Below, one piece after another: positions 8,087 through 16,367 of a DNA stretch of 16,367 nt. The notes under the pieces are model-generated. The model made no database searches. It saw only the letters and a program-made list of their open reading frames with translations, and was not told the DNA's origin. The stretch comes from Desulfuromonadales bacterium C00003068 (GTDB lineage Bacteria; Desulfobacterota; Desulfuromonadia; Desulfuromonadales; Desulfuromonadaceae). Where the stretch lies: the NCBI GenBank assembly GCA_001751155.1, contig MAXR01000087.1, forward strand, positions 1 through 16,367, written 5' to 3'. Position 1 is the stretch's first letter. Each line of letters starts with the position of its first letter. The position numbers and the translations under genes are program-made.

Positions 8087-8833
8087 CTACAATTTTGTCA
8101 AAATCACGGCACCATTATCTGTAACAGCAACCGAATGCTCAAAATGTGCTGAAGAGCAACCATCTTGAGTCACTGCAGTCCATCCATCTTCCAGAACTTT
8201 AACATGATGCGTTCCTGCATTAACCATAGGCTCAATGGCAAGAACCATCCCTGCCTTGAGTATCGGACCAAACCCCTGCTTACCATAATTAGGTATCTGT
8301 GGGTCTTCATGCAGTGCGCGACCAATTCCATGTCCAACAAATTCTCTAACAACCGAATATCCGGCCTCTTCAACGACAGCTTGCACTGCAGCCGAAACAT
8401 CTGACAAATGAACACCCGCAGCAACCGCTTCAATACCAGACATCAAAGAAGCTTTTGTTACATCCATCAAACGTTGACGTTGACTACTCACAACCCCTAC
8501 GGGCAACGTCACCGCTGAGTCGCCATAAAAGCCATCGTAGAGAACACCAAAATCTATACTTAATATATCACCCTCAACCAAGGGTTTTTCCGTAGCAAAC
8601 CCATGAACAACCACTTCATTCGGTGAAGCGCATATCGCACAGGGAAATCCACCATACCCCTTAAATGCTGGCACTGCATTTCGTTTCCGACACGCTTCTT
8701 CTGCCATACGATCCAAATCTTTAGTCGTTACGCCTGGCACAACATGCTCAGCTAACTCACTCAAGACTTCAGCGACCATTTGACATGGCACTCGCATCCG
8801 TTCAATCTCGCGCGGTGTCTTAACTATGATCAC
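8087..8833 (-). CDS. map: Type I methionine aminopeptidase, GTG start
   Basis: This cytosolic enzyme removes the initiator methionine from new proteins. The 248 residues show the full set of metal ligands: Asp94 in SIDFG, Asp105 in GDSAV, His168 in GHGIGRALHE, Glu201 in AIEPM and Glu232 in FEHS. No N-terminal extension is present, so it is the short type Ia form. The start is GTG at 8833-8831, overlapping the adk stop by four bases (GTGTGA), with GGGGGT upstream inside adk; no upstream in-frame start is needed. The secY-adk-map-rpmJ order is common, and the position fits a role in processing newly made proteins. Confidence 0.97.
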   Translation of the reverse strand: MIIVKTPREIERMRVPCQMVAEVLSELAEHVVPGVTTKDLDRMAEEACRKRNAVPAFKGYGGFPCAICASPNEVVVHGFATEKPLVEGDILSIDFGVLYDGFYGDSAVTLPVGVVSSQRQRLMDVTKASLMSGIEAVAAGVHLSDVSAAVQAVVEEAGYSVVREFVGHGIGRALHEDPQIPNYGKQGFGPILKAGMVLAIEPMVNAGTHHVKVLEDGWTAVTQDGCSSAHFEHSVAVTDNGAVILTKL

Positions 8834-9480
8834 ACAGAACCCCCAAGGAGAGTACGAACCGCCTTGCCAACCTCGTCAATTGGCAACATACCGTCAACAC
8901 ATGAAAGAGTTCCTGCTTTACGATAATATTCAACCAAGGGTAATGTTTGCTCATCATATACTGACATGCGGTTGCGAATAGTATCTTCGCAGTCGTCTTC
9001 ACGCTGTATCAGTTCGCCACCACACGAATCACAAATACCCGACTTTAATGGTGGTTCATATTGAAGATGAAAACCCGATCCACATGCAGAGCATGTTCTG
9101 CGCCCCGCCAACCTAACTACAAGTGCTTCAATATCAACTTCAAGTGAAATCACCGAATCAATATCTTTACCCAATACAGCAAGGGTCTTAGTAAGGGCAT
9201 CAGCTTGTGGCAAAGTGCGAGGAAAACCATCCAAAATAAACCCATTCTCGCAATCTGATTTAACAAGACGCTCTTCTACTATTCCAACGACAACCTCATC
9301 AGGAACTAACGCACCAGAGTCCATGAAAGACTTAGCCTTAACTCCCATGGGAGACCCGTCCTTGACAGCAGCGCGCAATATGTCACCTGTTGAAATCTGC
9401 GGCACGCTAAAACACTCAACAAGCATCTTAGCCTGTGTACCCTTACCAGCACCAGGTGGTCCAAGCAAAATTAGCTTCAT
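8830..9480 (-). CDS. adk: Adenylate kinase with zinc lid
   Basis: Adenylate kinase interconverts ATP + AMP and 2 ADP. The 216 residues are of the long type. They show the P-loop GPPGAGKGT (7-15), the AMP-site ISTGDILRAA, the signature FILDGFPRT (81-89) and a LID domain with four cysteines (Cys130, Cys133, Cys150, Cys153), which in the family bind a structural zinc. The ATG has GGAGG upstream, and the gene follows secY by 14 bases. Its stop overlaps the map start. The zinc lid is typical of Gram-positives and many deltaproteobacteria, whereas enterobacterial Adk uses a hydrogen-bonded lid. Confidence 0.97.
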   Translation of the reverse strand: MKLILLGPPGAGKGTQAKMLVECFSVPQISTGDILRAAVKDGSPMGVKAKSFMDSGALVPDEVVVGIVEERLVKSDCENGFILDGFPRTLPQADALTKTLAVLGKDIDSVISLEVDIEALVVRLAGRRTCSACGSGFHLQYEPPLKSGICDSCGGELIQREDDCEDTIRNRMSVYDEQTLPLVEYYRKAGTLSCVDGMLPIDEVGKAVRTLLGGSV

Positions 9481-9494
9481 ACCTTAATCCTCCA

Positions 9495-10805
9495 CTAGCC
9501 TCGGCGACCTTTGATCGTAGCGCCACGCATAAAGCCTTCATAAGATCGTGAAATCAAGTGCGACTCGATCTGAGATGCCGTATCAAGCCCAACACCAACA
9601 ACAATGAGCAAAGAGGTGCCACCAAAGTAAAACGGCACATTAAATTGCCCAATAAGCAGGGTTGGAAGTACACACACGACCGACACATACACAGCACCGG
9701 CAAAAGTAAGACGACTCAAGACAATATCAAGATAATCAGACGTTGGCTTACCTGGCCTTACACCGGGAATATATCCACCTTGATTTTTAACATTTTCAGC
9801 AACATCAACAGGGTTAAACGTTACAGCTGTGTAGAAGTAACAGAAGAACACTATAAATGCAACAAAAAATACATTATACAACCAATGACTCGGCGTCATC
9901 ATCCCTGCTAGCTGCTGAACCCAATCAACATCAACAAAGTTTGCCACAGTAGCTGGAAACATTATAATTGAGCTTGCGAAGATTGGCGGGATAACACCAC
10001 TCATGTTAATCTTTAACGGAAGATGACTTGACTGCCCACCATGATTGCGCATCCCAACAACCCGCTTAGCATAATGTATTGGCACACGCCGCTGCGCACG
10101 TTCCATAAATATGATTGCCATCACTACCACGACCATTGCTAAAAGCAAAAAAAGCATCGTCACCGGCGGCAAAGCACCCGTACGCAACAACCTAATTGAA
10201 TTAACAATTGCAGATGGCATATTGGCGACAATGCCAGCAAAGATAATCAAGGAGATCCCATTACCAATCCCGCGCTCAGTAACCTGCTCGCCGATCCACA
10301 TAATAAATGCCGTACCAGCAGTCAGAGTGATCACAGTTAAGATAATGAACGCAATACCTTGATCAGGAACAACAGGATCACCAGCCGGTCCACGCATCGA
10401 CTGCAGGCCAACCGCTATCCCAGCACCCTGAACAACAGACAAGGCTATCGTACCGTAGCGAGTCCAGCGAGTAATGACCTTTCGGCCCTGCTCGCCTTCC
10501 TTCGACAATCTCTCTACTGGTTCAAATACAACCGTCAATAACTGCAAGATAATTGATGCACTAATGTAAGGCATAATCCCAAGCGCAAAGACAGTCATAC
10601 GTTCTAAAGCCCCACCAGTAAACGCACTGACCAGACCCAGCAATGTACCTTGCGTGCCTTCAAAAAAGCTTGCCAAAACTTGACCATTCACGCCCGGTGT
10701 AGGCACATGACAACCAATGCGGTATACAGCAAGCATCATCAATGTAAACAGAATACGGTGGCGCAGTTCGGCTATGCCGAAAATATTTTGAAGACTTTTA
10801 AACAA
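9495..10805 (-). CDS. secY: Sec translocon channel protein SecY, TTG start
   Basis: SecY forms the inner-membrane channel for protein export and membrane insertion. The 436 residues fit ten transmembrane helices. Family motifs are the N-terminal [16 protein letters not shown], the plug/TM2 region [33 protein letters not shown], the cytoplasmic loop [12 protein letters not shown] and the C5 loop [17 protein letters not shown], important for SecA and ribosome contact. The start is TTG at 10805-10803, two bases after the rplO stop; GAGG at the end of rplO can serve as ribosome-binding site. The length before the first conserved block matches relatives, so a later start is unlikely. Confidence 0.97.
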   Translation of the reverse strand: MFKSLQNIFGIAELRHRILFTLMMLAVYRIGCHVPTPGVNGQVLASFFEGTQGTLLGLVSAFTGGALERMTVFALGIMPYISASIILQLLTVVFEPVERLSKEGEQGRKVITRWTRYGTIALSVVQGAGIAVGLQSMRGPAGDPVVPDQGIAFIILTVITLTAGTAFIMWIGEQVTERGIGNGISLIIFAGIVANMPSAIVNSIRLLRTGALPPVTMLFLLLAMVVVVMAIIFMERAQRRVPIHYAKRVVGMRNHGGQSSHLPLKINMSGVIPPIFASSIIMFPATVANFVDVDWVQQLAGMMTPSHWLYNVFFVAFIVFFCYFYTAVTFNPVDVAENVKNQGGYIPGVRPGKPTSDYLDIVLSRLTFAGAVYVSVVCVLPTLLIGQFNVPFYFGGTSLLIVVGVGLDTASQIESHLISRSYEGFMRGATIKGRRG

Positions 10806-10807
10806 TT

Positions 10808-11248
10808 TTAAAGAACCTCAACAGTGCCGCCAACAGCTTCAATTTTTGCTGCTGCCGACTTGCTAAATTTATGTGCTTTAACTGTGACAGCCTTTGTCAA
10901 CTCCCCATCAGCCAGAATTTTGACACCATCACACACGGCCTTAATAAAGCCGGCATTGATTAGCATCTCTGGATCAATAGAAGAACCAGCTTCGAATGAC
11001 TCTAAATCACGGAGATTAACTAACGCATAAACTTTTTTGTTTAGCGAAGTAAATCCGCGTTTAGGCAAACGACGCTGAAGAGGCATTTGACCACCCTCAA
11101 ACCCTGGCTTAACACCACCACCAGAACGAGAGTTTTGGCCTTTATGTCCACGCCCTGAAGTTTTACCCGTTCCAGAGCCAGCACCACGACCAATTCGCTT
11201 TCTATTTTTAACCGATCCCGCAGCGGGGCTTAAATTACTCAGATCCAT
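10808..11248 (-). CDS. rplO: 50S ribosomal protein L15 (uL15)
   Basis: A large-subunit protein involved in late 50S assembly. It has the glycine- and arginine-rich N-terminal half ([40 protein letters not shown]) and the C-terminal globular part ending GGTVEVL. Three ATG codons stand in a row (11254, 11251, 11248). I give the third, 146 residues beginning [12 protein letters not shown], because AGGA lies only three bases before the first ATG but nine before the third; the second is also possible. The gap from rpmD is 9-15 bases and secY follows two bases after the stop. Confidence 0.95.
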   Translation of the reverse strand: MDLSNLSPAAGSVKNRKRIGRGAGSGTGKTSGRGHKGQNSRSGGGVKPGFEGGQMPLQRRLPKRGFTSLNKKVYALVNLRDLESFEAGSSIDPEMLINAGFIKAVCDGVKILADGELTKAVTVKAHKFSKSAAAKIEAVGGTVEVL

Positions 11249-11263
11249 CATCATTTATCCTAT

Positions 11264-11446
11264 TTAGGCTTCAGTAACGACAACCATGTGACTAACCTTA
11301 TTGATCATCCCACGAATCTCTGGCGTGTCCTGTAGAGAAACAGTCTTATGTAGCCTTGTAAGACCCAACCCCTTCAATACACGAGCAAAGTACTCTGGCC
11401 GGCCAATACCACTCTTCTTTAATGTAACTTTGATTTCGTTCGCCAT
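11264..11446 (-). CDS. rpmD: 50S ribosomal protein L30 (uL30)
   Basis: A 60-residue protein starting MANEIKVTLKKSGIGRPEYF, with the family's LKGLGLTRLHKTVSLQDTPE and IRGMINKVSHMV. The frame is open upstream to 11503, but that would overlap the rpsE 3' end and add 19 residues not found in the family; the ATG at 11446 has GGAG seven bases upstream. It sits in the usual place between rpsE and rplO. Confidence 0.96.
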   Translation of the reverse strand: MANEIKVTLKKSGIGRPEYFARVLKGLGLTRLHKTVSLQDTPEIRGMINKVSHMVVVTEA

Positions 11447-11468
11447 TATTATCTCCAGAGTTCTAGTC

Positions 11469-11954
11469 TTAAGCTTTAAGTCCGCGACGAGATCTGATCT
11501 CATCAGCGCTTCTTAGTTGCCCAAGTGCATTCATCGTAGCTTTTACGACATTATGGGGATTGTTTGAACCAAGACATTTTGACAAGATGTCACCAACACC
11601 AGCAGCTTCAAGTACCGCACGAGTTGGACCACCAGCAATAACACCAGTACCTTTAGAAGCTGGCTTCAACAATACACAACCAGCACCGAACTTACCCAGA
11701 ACATCATATGGAATTGAGCGATCTTCCAAGGGCACAATAATCATGCTTTTCTTAGCCTTCTCAACCCCTTTACGGATTGCCTCAGGCACCTCTTTAGCTT
11801 TACCGTGACCAAAACCTACACGACCACTACCATCACCCACTACTACGAGTGCTGAAAAACTAAAACGACGGCCACCCTTAACAACCTTGGAACAACGGTT
11901 AATATGGATGACACGATCAATCATTTCTGCTTCATTTGGCTCATTGCGATGCAA
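11469..11954 (-). CDS. rpsE: 30S ribosomal protein S5 (uS5), probable TTG start
   Basis: S5 helps maintain decoding fidelity and forms part of the mRNA entry site. Family blocks are [20 protein letters not shown], the [20 protein letters not shown] double-stranded-RNA-binding part and [19 protein letters not shown] in the C-terminal domain. The frame contains an ATG at 11972 and another at 11924, but neither has a good ribosome-binding site. A TTG at 11954 has GGAGGG four bases upstream, leaves a normal 17-base gap after rplR and gives an N-terminus ([20 protein letters not shown]) of family length, 161 residues. I take this TTG as the start; the ATG at 11972 overlapping the rplR stop (TAATG) is the main alternative. 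Confidence 0.93.
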   Translation of the reverse strand: MHRNEPNEAEMIDRVIHINRCSKVVKGGRRFSFSALVVVGDGSGRVGFGHGKAKEVPEAIRKGVEKAKKSMIIVPLEDRSIPYDVLGKFGAGCVLLKPASKGTGVIAGGPTRAVLEAAGVGDILSKCLGSNNPHNVVKATMNALGQLRSADEIRSRRGLKA

Positions 11955-11958
11955 AGGA

Positions 11959-11964
11959 CCCTCC
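11959..11964 (-). promoter_or_regulatory. Ribosome-binding site deciding the rpsE start
   Basis: GGAGGG on the minus strand, four bases (or five from GGAGG) before the TTG at 11954. It would lie inside the coding sequence if rpsE began at the ATG at 11972, and it is as strong as the ribosome-binding sites before rpsK, adk and rpsN in this window. Confidence 0.7.
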
Positions 11965-11971
11965 AATCTCA

Positions 11972-12340
11972 TTAAAACTCAAGTCCGGCTTCACGCGCTG
12001 CATCAGCCAAGGCCTTAACACGGCCATGGTATACAAAACCATTACGATCAAAAACAACCTCTTTAATATCTTTCTCGAGGGCCATTTTCGCAACAGCTGC
12101 ACCAACCGCCTTAGCGGCTGAAATATTACCGGTATAATTAACACCTTCAGAAACACATTTACATTGTGTCGACGCAGAAACAAGAGAAGAGCCAGTTGCG
12201 TCTTCAATGATTTGCGCATAAATGTGCTTAGCACTACGGAAGACAGAAAGACGAGGCCTACTTGCCGTTCCAACCACCTTACGACGTACCCTTGCTTGCC
12301 GTCTCTTTCTTGCTTCCGCTCTTGATTTTACGCCAGCCAC
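11972..12340 (-). CDS. rplR: 50S ribosomal protein L18 (uL18), GTG start
   Basis: L18 binds 5S rRNA and brings it into the central protuberance with L5. The 122 residues have a basic N-terminus ([18 protein letters not shown]), then [21 protein letters not shown] and the C-terminal [26 protein letters not shown]. The start is GTG at 12340-12338 with GGGAG seven bases upstream. It follows rplF by 25 bases. Confidence 0.97.
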   Translation of the reverse strand: MAGVKSRAEARKRRQARVRRKVVGTASRPRLSVFRSAKHIYAQIIEDATGSSLVSASTQCKCVSEGVNYTGNISAAKAVGAAVAKMALEKDIKEVVFDRNGFVYHGRVKALADAAREAGLEF

Positions 12341-12365
12341 TTTATTTCTCCCGTATATAAATTAA

Positions 12366-12902
12366 TTACTTACCAGTCTTACCAGCTTTACGCAAAATAC
12401 GTTCATCAGCATACTTAATACCCTTGCCCTTATAAGGCTCGGGTTCACGAAATGAACGAATTTTTGCAGCAGTAGCACCAACAAGTTCTTTGTCGATACC
12501 GCTAACTGTTAAACGGGTTTGCTTCTCTACTGCAACAGTAATACCTTCAGGCAGTGGATATTCAACAGGATGAGAAAAACCCAACGCTAAATTAAGCATT
12601 GAACCCTTAACATCTGCACGATAACCAACACCATTAATTTCAAGTACCTTTGAAAAGCCTTTTGTTACGCCATCGACCATGTTCGAGATCAAAGTACGAT
12701 ACAATCCCTGCATTGCAGTATCACGACGTACGCTTTCGATGGGTGCAACAAAAAGAGTATCAGCATCCATTGAAACCAAAACAGTCTCAGGAATACTTCT
12801 TGTTAAGGCACCCTTAGGGCCCTTTACACTTACACAACCAGCAGTCAGATCAACAGTTACGCCCGCTGGAATTTGAATAGGTTTTTTACCAATTCTTGAC
12901 AT
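12366..12902 (-). CDS. rplF: 50S ribosomal protein L6 (uL6)
   Basis: L6 sits near the sarcin-ricin loop and the factor-binding site. The 178 residues start [19 protein letters not shown] and include [19 protein letters not shown]-type [38 protein letters not shown] and the C-terminal signature [20 protein letters not shown]. The ATG has AAGGAG upstream, and rpsH ends 21 bases before it. Confidence 0.98.
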   Translation of the reverse strand: MSRIGKKPIQIPAGVTVDLTAGCVSVKGPKGALTRSIPETVLVSMDADTLFVAPIESVRRDTAMQGLYRTLISNMVDGVTKGFSKVLEINGVGYRADVKGSMLNLALGFSHPVEYPLPEGITVAVEKQTRLTVSGIDKELVGATAAKIRSFREPEPYKGKGIKYADERILRKAGKTGK

Positions 12903-12923
12903 TGCCTACACTCCTTACTCTAA

Positions 12924-13322
12924 TTACCAAACGGTGCAGATCAATTCGCCACCGATCTGGGCCTCACGTGCAGCAACATCAGACAACACACCACGAGACG
13001 TAGAAACAATCGCACAACCTAAGCCATTCTTGACCTTAGGAATATCACCATTACCTACATATAAGCGGCGTCCAGGTGTTGATTCACGCTTAATCTCGTG
13101 AATAACGTGAACGTTTTCATTATCAAACTTAAGGTAAATACGAAGAACACCCTGAACACCTTCATTGATGAACTTGTAATTCTTAATATAACCTTGCTCT
13201 TTTAATACTGAAGCTACAGCAATCTTTACCTTACTTGAAGGCATTTCTAACTTAAGATGCTTTGCCATTCCCGCATTACGTATGCGAGTCAGCATATCCG
13301 AAATAGGATCGGTCATTGCCAT
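12924..13322 (-). CDS. rpsH: 30S ribosomal protein S8 (uS8)
   Basis: S8 binds the central domain of 16S rRNA and in enterobacteria also represses the spc operon. The 132 residues start [20 protein letters not shown] and end with the conserved [20 protein letters not shown] and CTVW. The ATG at 13322 is preceded by AAGGAG at suitable spacing; a second ATG two codons later is possible but less likely. It lies 19 bases after rpsN. Confidence 0.98.
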   Translation of the reverse strand: MAMTDPISDMLTRIRNAGMAKHLKLEMPSSKVKIAVASVLKEQGYIKNYKFINEGVQGVLRIYLKFDNENVHVIHEIKRESTPGRRLYVGNGDIPKVKNGLGCAIVSTSRGVLSDVAAREAQIGGELICTVW

Positions 13323-13341
13323 GGATCCATCTCCTTGTACG

Positions 13342-13527
13342 TTACCAACTAGATTTCAAAACGCCTGGAAGCTTACCCTCTAATGCCAACTTACGCAAGC
13401 AAATCCGACACATGTTAAACTTCCGATAATAGGCGCGCGGACGACCACAGAGAGGACAGCGTGTATACTTCCTAACTTGAAACTTTTGCGTCCGAGCCGC
13501 TTTTGCTATCATTGATTTTTTTGCCAA
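13342..13527 (-). CDS. rpsN: 30S ribosomal protein S14 (uS14), zinc type, TTG start
   Basis: The short zinc-binding form of S14, 61 residues, with Cys24, Cys27, Cys40 and Cys43 in RCPLCGRPR and [10 protein letters not shown], and the C-terminus [11 protein letters not shown]. The start is TTG at 13527-13525 ([10 protein letters not shown]), preceded by GGAGGAA at six to seven bases. The frame is open to 13572, but that would overlap rplE and add 15 residues unlike the family. The ATG five codons later would cut the conserved AKKS start. It lies 22 bases after rplE. Confidence 0.96.
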   Translation of the reverse strand: MAKKSMIAKAARTQKFQVRKYTRCPLCGRPRAYYRKFNMCRICLRKLALEGKLPGVLKSSW

Positions 13528-13549
13528 AACTTCCTCCGATATCGCCTTA

Positions 13550-14089
13550 TTATTTCCTGAACGGCATGCCAAACTCTGCTAACAGAGCACGACCTTCTTC
13601 ATCAGTTGCCGCCGAGGTTACGATCGAGATATTCATTCCGCCGATTTTAGCGATTTCCTCTAAGTCAATCTCAGGGAAAATAATCTGCTCACGAACACCT
13701 AGCGTATAATTGCCACGACCATCAAACGCTTTAGGGGAAACACCCTTAAAGTCACGTACACGTGGCAGAGCAATATTAATTAAGCGATCGAGAAATTCAT
13801 AAGCACGATCACGGCGCAATGTCACCATACAACCGATTGGCATATCCTCACGAAGCTTAAAACCTGCAATAGACTTCTTAGCCTTAGTGATGACCGGCTT
13901 CTGTCCAGTAATCATACTGAGCTCTTCAACAGCAGACTCAAGCAGTTTAATATTCTGGATAGCCTCACCGATACCCATATTCACAACCACCTTTTCTACT
14001 CGCGGTACCTGCATAACATTATCTAGTTGCAGGGACTTAAGTAAATTAGGTGCCAGCTCACTATTGTATCTTTCTTTTAACCTGGCCAT
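13550..14089 (-). CDS. rplE: 50S ribosomal protein L5 (uL5)
   Basis: L5 carries 5S rRNA with L18 and contacts S13 and P-site tRNA. The 179 residues start [18 protein letters not shown] and include [70 protein letters not shown] and the C-terminal [14 protein letters not shown]. The ATG has GGAG six bases upstream and follows rplX by 11 bases. Confidence 0.98.
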   Translation of the reverse strand: MARLKERYNSELAPNLLKSLQLDNVMQVPRVEKVVVNMGIGEAIQNIKLLESAVEELSMITGQKPVITKAKKSIAGFKLREDMPIGCMVTLRRDRAYEFLDRLINIALPRVRDFKGVSPKAFDGRGNYTLGVREQIIFPEIDLEEIAKIGGMNISIVTSAATDEEGRALLAEFGMPFRK

Positions 14090-14100
14090 TTAAATCTCCA

Positions 14101-14430
14101 TTACCTATCGACAGTCTCGTTGCATTTTTTACAACTACGAACCCTTGTACCATCTTCTAGTGTGCGAAGACCAGTACGAGTTGGTTTGTTGCAAGAACTA
14201 CAAACGATCATGACATTAGAGGCCGCAATTGCAGCTTCTTTCTCTACGATTCCACCTTCTTGATTCTGACGAGAAGGCCGCGTGTGGCGCTTAACGATGT
14301 TCAGGTTCTCAACTGTTAGGCGGTTTTTGGTGAAAAAAACTTGAAGCACTTTACCTTGCTTCCCTTTTTCTTTACCAGCCATCACCTGAACAAGATCGCC
14401 TTTTTTGACATGAAACTTTTTTACAGCCAT
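14101..14430 (-). CDS. rplX: 50S ribosomal protein L24 (uL24) with a cysteine ribbon
   Basis: L24 is an assembly initiator at the tunnel exit. The 109 residues have the KOW motif at the N-terminus ([20 protein letters not shown]) and [20 protein letters not shown]. The C-terminal part has two CxxC pairs (Cys77/Cys80 and Cys100/Cys103) around [16 protein letters not shown], a likely zinc ribbon seen in many bacterial L24 proteins and missing in E. coli. The ATG has GGAG about ten bases upstream. Confidence 0.97.
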   Translation of the reverse strand: MAVKKFHVKKGDLVQVMAGKEKGKQGKVLQVFFTKNRLTVENLNIVKRHTRPSRQNQEGGIVEKEAAIAASNVMIVCSSCNKPTRTGLRTLEDGTRVRSCKKCNETVDR

Positions 14431-14452
14431 TTCTGATAATCTCCAGGCCGTA

Positions 14453-14821
14453 TCAAAGCACCTCAGGTGCCAGAGATACGATTTTCATAAAACGCCGTGC
14501 ACGCAATTCACGTGCTACAGGACCAAAGATACGAGTACCTACTGGCTCACCTGCGGCATTGACGACAACAGCAGAATTCTTATCAAAGCGAATACGGGAA
14601 CCGTCTGGTCTCGTAACCTCTTTGGCGGTTCGAACAACTACCGCTCGAATAACATCACCTTTTTTTACTTTAGAATTGGGCATGGCTTCTCGGACAGAGC
14701 ACACGATGATATCACCGAGTCCTGCATATTTCCTTTTAGAACCACCCAAAACCTTAATGCAGCAGAGTCTCCGAGCTCCGGAGTTATCGGCTACATCAAG
14801 TACGGTTTGCATCTGAATCAT
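14453..14821 (-). CDS. rplN: 50S ribosomal protein L14 (uL14)
   Basis: L14 lies at the subunit interface and binds the silencing factor RsfS in many bacteria. The 122 residues start [19 protein letters not shown] and include [38 protein letters not shown] and the C-terminal [20 protein letters not shown]. The ATG has GGGAG eight bases upstream. It is the first gene of the spc group, 15 bases after rpsQ. Confidence 0.98.
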   Translation of the reverse strand: MIQMQTVLDVADNSGARRLCCIKVLGGSKRKYAGLGDIIVCSVREAMPNSKVKKGDVIRAVVVRTAKEVTRPDGSRIRFDKNSAVVVNAAGEPVGTRIFGPVARELRARRFMKIVSLAPEVL

Positions 14822-14836
14822 TATTGATCTCCCAGC

Positions 14837-15097
14837 CTACAGCGTATTATCAAGAATTTCACTGACACGCCAGCGTTTATCTCTTGACAGAGGACGCGCC
14901 TCTGAAATGAGAACTTTATCACCAACAACACATGTGTTTTTCTCATCATGTGCCTTATATTTTTCACTGCGCTTCATATATTTCCCGTAAACAGGATGCT
15001 TTACGAGCGAGTCGACTTTTACAACGACAGTTTTATCCATCTTATCACTGGTAACAAAGCCTACCAGTTTCTTTTTATTACGAAGATCTGTTGCCAT
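14837..15097 (-). CDS. rpsQ: 30S ribosomal protein S17 (uS17)
   Basis: S17 binds the 5' domain of 16S rRNA early in assembly. From the ATG at 15097 it has 86 residues, with [20 protein letters not shown], the [19 protein letters not shown] stretch and [24 protein letters not shown] three codons upstream (15106) is in frame, but GAGG lies immediately before it and seven to eight bases before the ATG, so the ATG is preferred. It follows rpmC by 20 bases. Confidence 0.96.
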   Translation of the reverse strand: MATDLRNKKKLVGFVTSDKMDKTVVVKVDSLVKHPVYGKYMKRSEKYKAHDEKNTCVVGDKVLISEARPLSRDKRWRVSEILDNTL

Positions 15098-15117
15098 TTT
15101 GCTCACCTCAACACCTA

Positions 15118-15306
15118 TTACGCACGTTTCTGCTGCAGAACAGTCTTAACTCGAGCGATATCCTTCCGCAAATCAGAGATCTTAGCGGTATTCTCAAGAT
15201 GCCCAGTGTGCAGTTGAAATTTCAAGTTAAAAAGTTCCTGACTCAACTCCAGAGATTTCCCCTCAAGCTCTTCTACGCTGAGGCCAACTAATTCTTTAGC
15301 AGTCAT
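15118..15306 (-). CDS. rpmC: 50S ribosomal protein L29 (uL29)
   Basis: A 62-residue, mostly helical protein at the tunnel exit, near the trigger factor and SRP docking site. Family pattern: [37 protein letters not shown] and [15 protein letters not shown]. The ATG at 15306 lies inside the end of rplP, overlapping by 11 bases in another frame, with GAGGAG upstream. Confidence 0.97.
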   Translation of the reverse strand: MTAKELVGLSVEELEGKSLELSQELFNLKFQLHTGHLENTAKISDLRKDIARVKTVLQQKRA

Positions 15307-15721
15307 TAGAAGTCTCCTCTCTAGCTATAAACTTTGTCGGAATTGGCAACTTATGAGCCGCTAAACGAAAAGCTTCACGTGCTATCTCTTCAGTAACACC
15401 ATGCATTTCATAAAGAATCTGACCAGGCCTAATTACCGCAACCCAACTATCAGGTGAACCCTTACCTTTACCCATACGCGTCTCAGCGGCCTTACGGGTT
15501 AGGGACTTAGCAGGAAAACACCGGATCCAAATTTTACCACCACGTTTTATATACCGAGTCATCGCACGACGCGCTGACTCAATTTGCCGTGACGACAACC
15601 AGCCACGATTAGTTGCTTGAAGACCATAGTCACCAAAATTAATAGCGGTGGCTCCCTTCGCAGCACCTTTCATGCGGCCCTTAAACTGCTTTCTATGCTT
15701 AACCTTCTTAGGCATTAACAT
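15296..15721 (-). CDS. rplP: 50S ribosomal protein L16 (uL16)
   Basis: L16 helps shape the A-site region of the 50S subunit and joins late. The 141 residues start [19 protein letters not shown] and include [20 protein letters not shown], the signature [37 protein letters not shown] and [17 protein letters not shown]. The ATG at 15721 has AGGAG nine bases upstream; an ATG two codons later is less well placed. The 3' end overlaps rpmC by 11 bases. Confidence 0.98.
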   Translation of the reverse strand: MLMPKKVKHRKQFKGRMKGAAKGATAINFGDYGLQATNRGWLSSRQIESARRAMTRYIKRGGKIWIRCFPAKSLTRKAAETRMGKGKGSPDSWVAVIRPGQILYEMHGVTEEIAREAFRLAAHKLPIPTKFIAREETSNDC

Positions 15722-15746
15722 AACTACATACTCCTATCCGACAAGA

Positions 15747-16367
15747 CTATAGTTCTCGCGAAAGAACTTCACCCTTGAAGATGAGAACTTTAATACCAAT
15801 AATACCGAAGGTCGTTTTAGCCTCAGCAAAACCGTAGTCGATATCTGCACGAATTGTATGCAGAGGAACACGGCCCTCACGATACCATTCAGTACGGCTC
15901 ATTTCAGCACCACCAAGACGACCACTACACGTAATCTTAATGCCCTGAGCTCCAAAACGAAGAGACTGACCAACACTGCGCTTCATTGCACGACGGAAAG
16001 CAACACGACGTTCCAACTGCAATGCAACACCTTCTGCAACAAGTTGCGCACACATCTCCGGCTTGCGAACTTCTTGAATGTTGAGAAAGATCTCTTTATC
16101 GGTGAGTTTGGCCAGCTCTACCTTGAGAGCCTCAACTTCCGAACCACGCTTCCCGATAATAATACCAGGACGCGCCGCGAAAATATTCAGCTTCATCTTA
16201 CCTGCAGCACGCTCAATTTCAATCTTAGCGATACCGGCATGATAAAGCCGTTTTTTTAGATAATTACGCAGCTTAAGATCCTCATGCACAAATTGTGCAT
16301 AATCCCCATCTGCATACCACTTTGACTCCCAGGTTCTAATAACACCCAGGCGAAAACCTATAGGATG
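15747..16367 (-). CDS. rpsC: 30S ribosomal protein S3 (uS3), 5' end cut by window edge
   Basis: S3 lies at the mRNA entry site and takes part in mRNA unwinding. The frame runs to the window edge and reads [20 protein letters not shown], which in the family follows directly after about five residues (MGQKV type), so only those codons are missing. The 206 codons seen hold the type 2 KH domain with its GxxG loop in [33 protein letters not shown], and the C-terminal domain with [40 protein letters not shown] and [15 protein letters not shown]. The stop is TAG, 25 bases before rplP, in S10-operon order. Confidence 0.97.
   Translation of the reverse strand, partial: HPIGFRLGVIRTWESKWYADGDYAQFVHEDLKLRNYLKKRLYHAGIAKIEIERAAGKMKLNIFAARPGIIIGKRGSEVEALKVELAKLTDKEIFLNIQEVRKPEMCAQLVAEGVALQLERRVAFRRAMKRSVGQSLRFGAQGIKITCSGRLGGAEMSRTEWYREGRVPLHTIRADIDYGFAEAKTTFGIIGIKVLIFKGEVLSREL

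Noticed and set aside
9558..9911. 117-codon plus-strand open frame inside secY
   Set aside because: Antisense of secY, no membrane or domain pattern of its own.
11447..11503. Upstream extension of rpmD by 19 residues
   Set aside because: It overlaps rpsE, and the ATG at 11446 has its own ribosome-binding site and the family's normal N-terminus.
13528..13572. Upstream extension of rpsN to an earlier start
   Set aside because: It would overlap rplE and add residues not seen in zinc-type S14; the TTG at 13527 has a strong GGAGG.
15858..16259. 133-codon open frame on the plus strand inside rpsC
   Set aside because: Threonine- and asparagine-rich composition is what the antisense of a basic ribosomal gene produces; no support as a real gene.
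1..16367. Mobile elements, CRISPR, tRNA or foreign islands
   Set aside because: No inverted or direct repeats, transposase motifs, cloverleaf-like sequences or long gene-free stretches were seen; all space is filled by conserved housekeeping genes.

Overview
The window is about 16.4 kb of a bacterial chromosome. Every recognisable gene lies on the minus strand, so the genes read from high to low coordinates. There are 21 complete or nearly complete genes of the S10/spc/alpha ribosomal-protein supercluster, followed by the tryptophan biosynthesis genes. Coding density is very high: the longest gap between genes is 79 bases, and I see no tRNA, rRNA, mobile element, CRISPR array or phage gene. 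The organism is probably a deltaproteobacterium of the Desulfuromonadales/Geobacter type (Desulfobacterota), with moderate G+C. This is inferred from the secY-adk-map-rpmJ order, the zinc-type uS14, the cysteine-free uS4 N-terminus, the adenylate kinase with a four-cysteine lid, and the general look of the proteins. It is not proven.

Right to left (5' to 3' of the transcript): the tail of the S10 operon (rpsC, missing about five codons at the window edge, then rplP, rpmC, rpsQ); the spc operon (rplN, rplX, rplE, rpsN, rpsH, rplF, rplR, rpsE, rpmD, rplO, secY); adk and map; then the alpha operon (rpmJ, rpsM, rpsK, rpsD, rpoA, rplQ). Gaps are 2-47 bases or short overlaps, so the block is probably one long co-transcribed unit. 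It makes ribosomal proteins, the core RNA polymerase alpha subunit, the Sec translocon channel, and the enzyme that removes initiator methionine. A perfect 10-bp hairpin followed by a T-run sits just after rplQ and is a convincing intrinsic terminator.

Only 23 bases beyond that terminator, trpE begins, followed by trpG, trpD, trpC, trpF and the first 125 codons of trpB. Most trp genes overlap by 1-8 bases, which suggests translational coupling. Together they take chorismate to indole-glycerol phosphate and on towards tryptophan; trpA presumably lies beyond the left edge. The terminator is so close to trpE that either some transcription reads through from the ribosomal block, or a promoter lies upstream of the hairpin and the hairpin works as a leader structure or attenuator.

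The content is conserved housekeeping. I did not find an undescribed system. Points worth a second look are the rplQ/trpE junction, the number of TTG and GTG starts in highly expressed genes (rpsE, rpsM, secY, rpsN, rplR, map), a probable start correction for rpsE, and an unusual residue in the PRPP-binding motif of TrpD.
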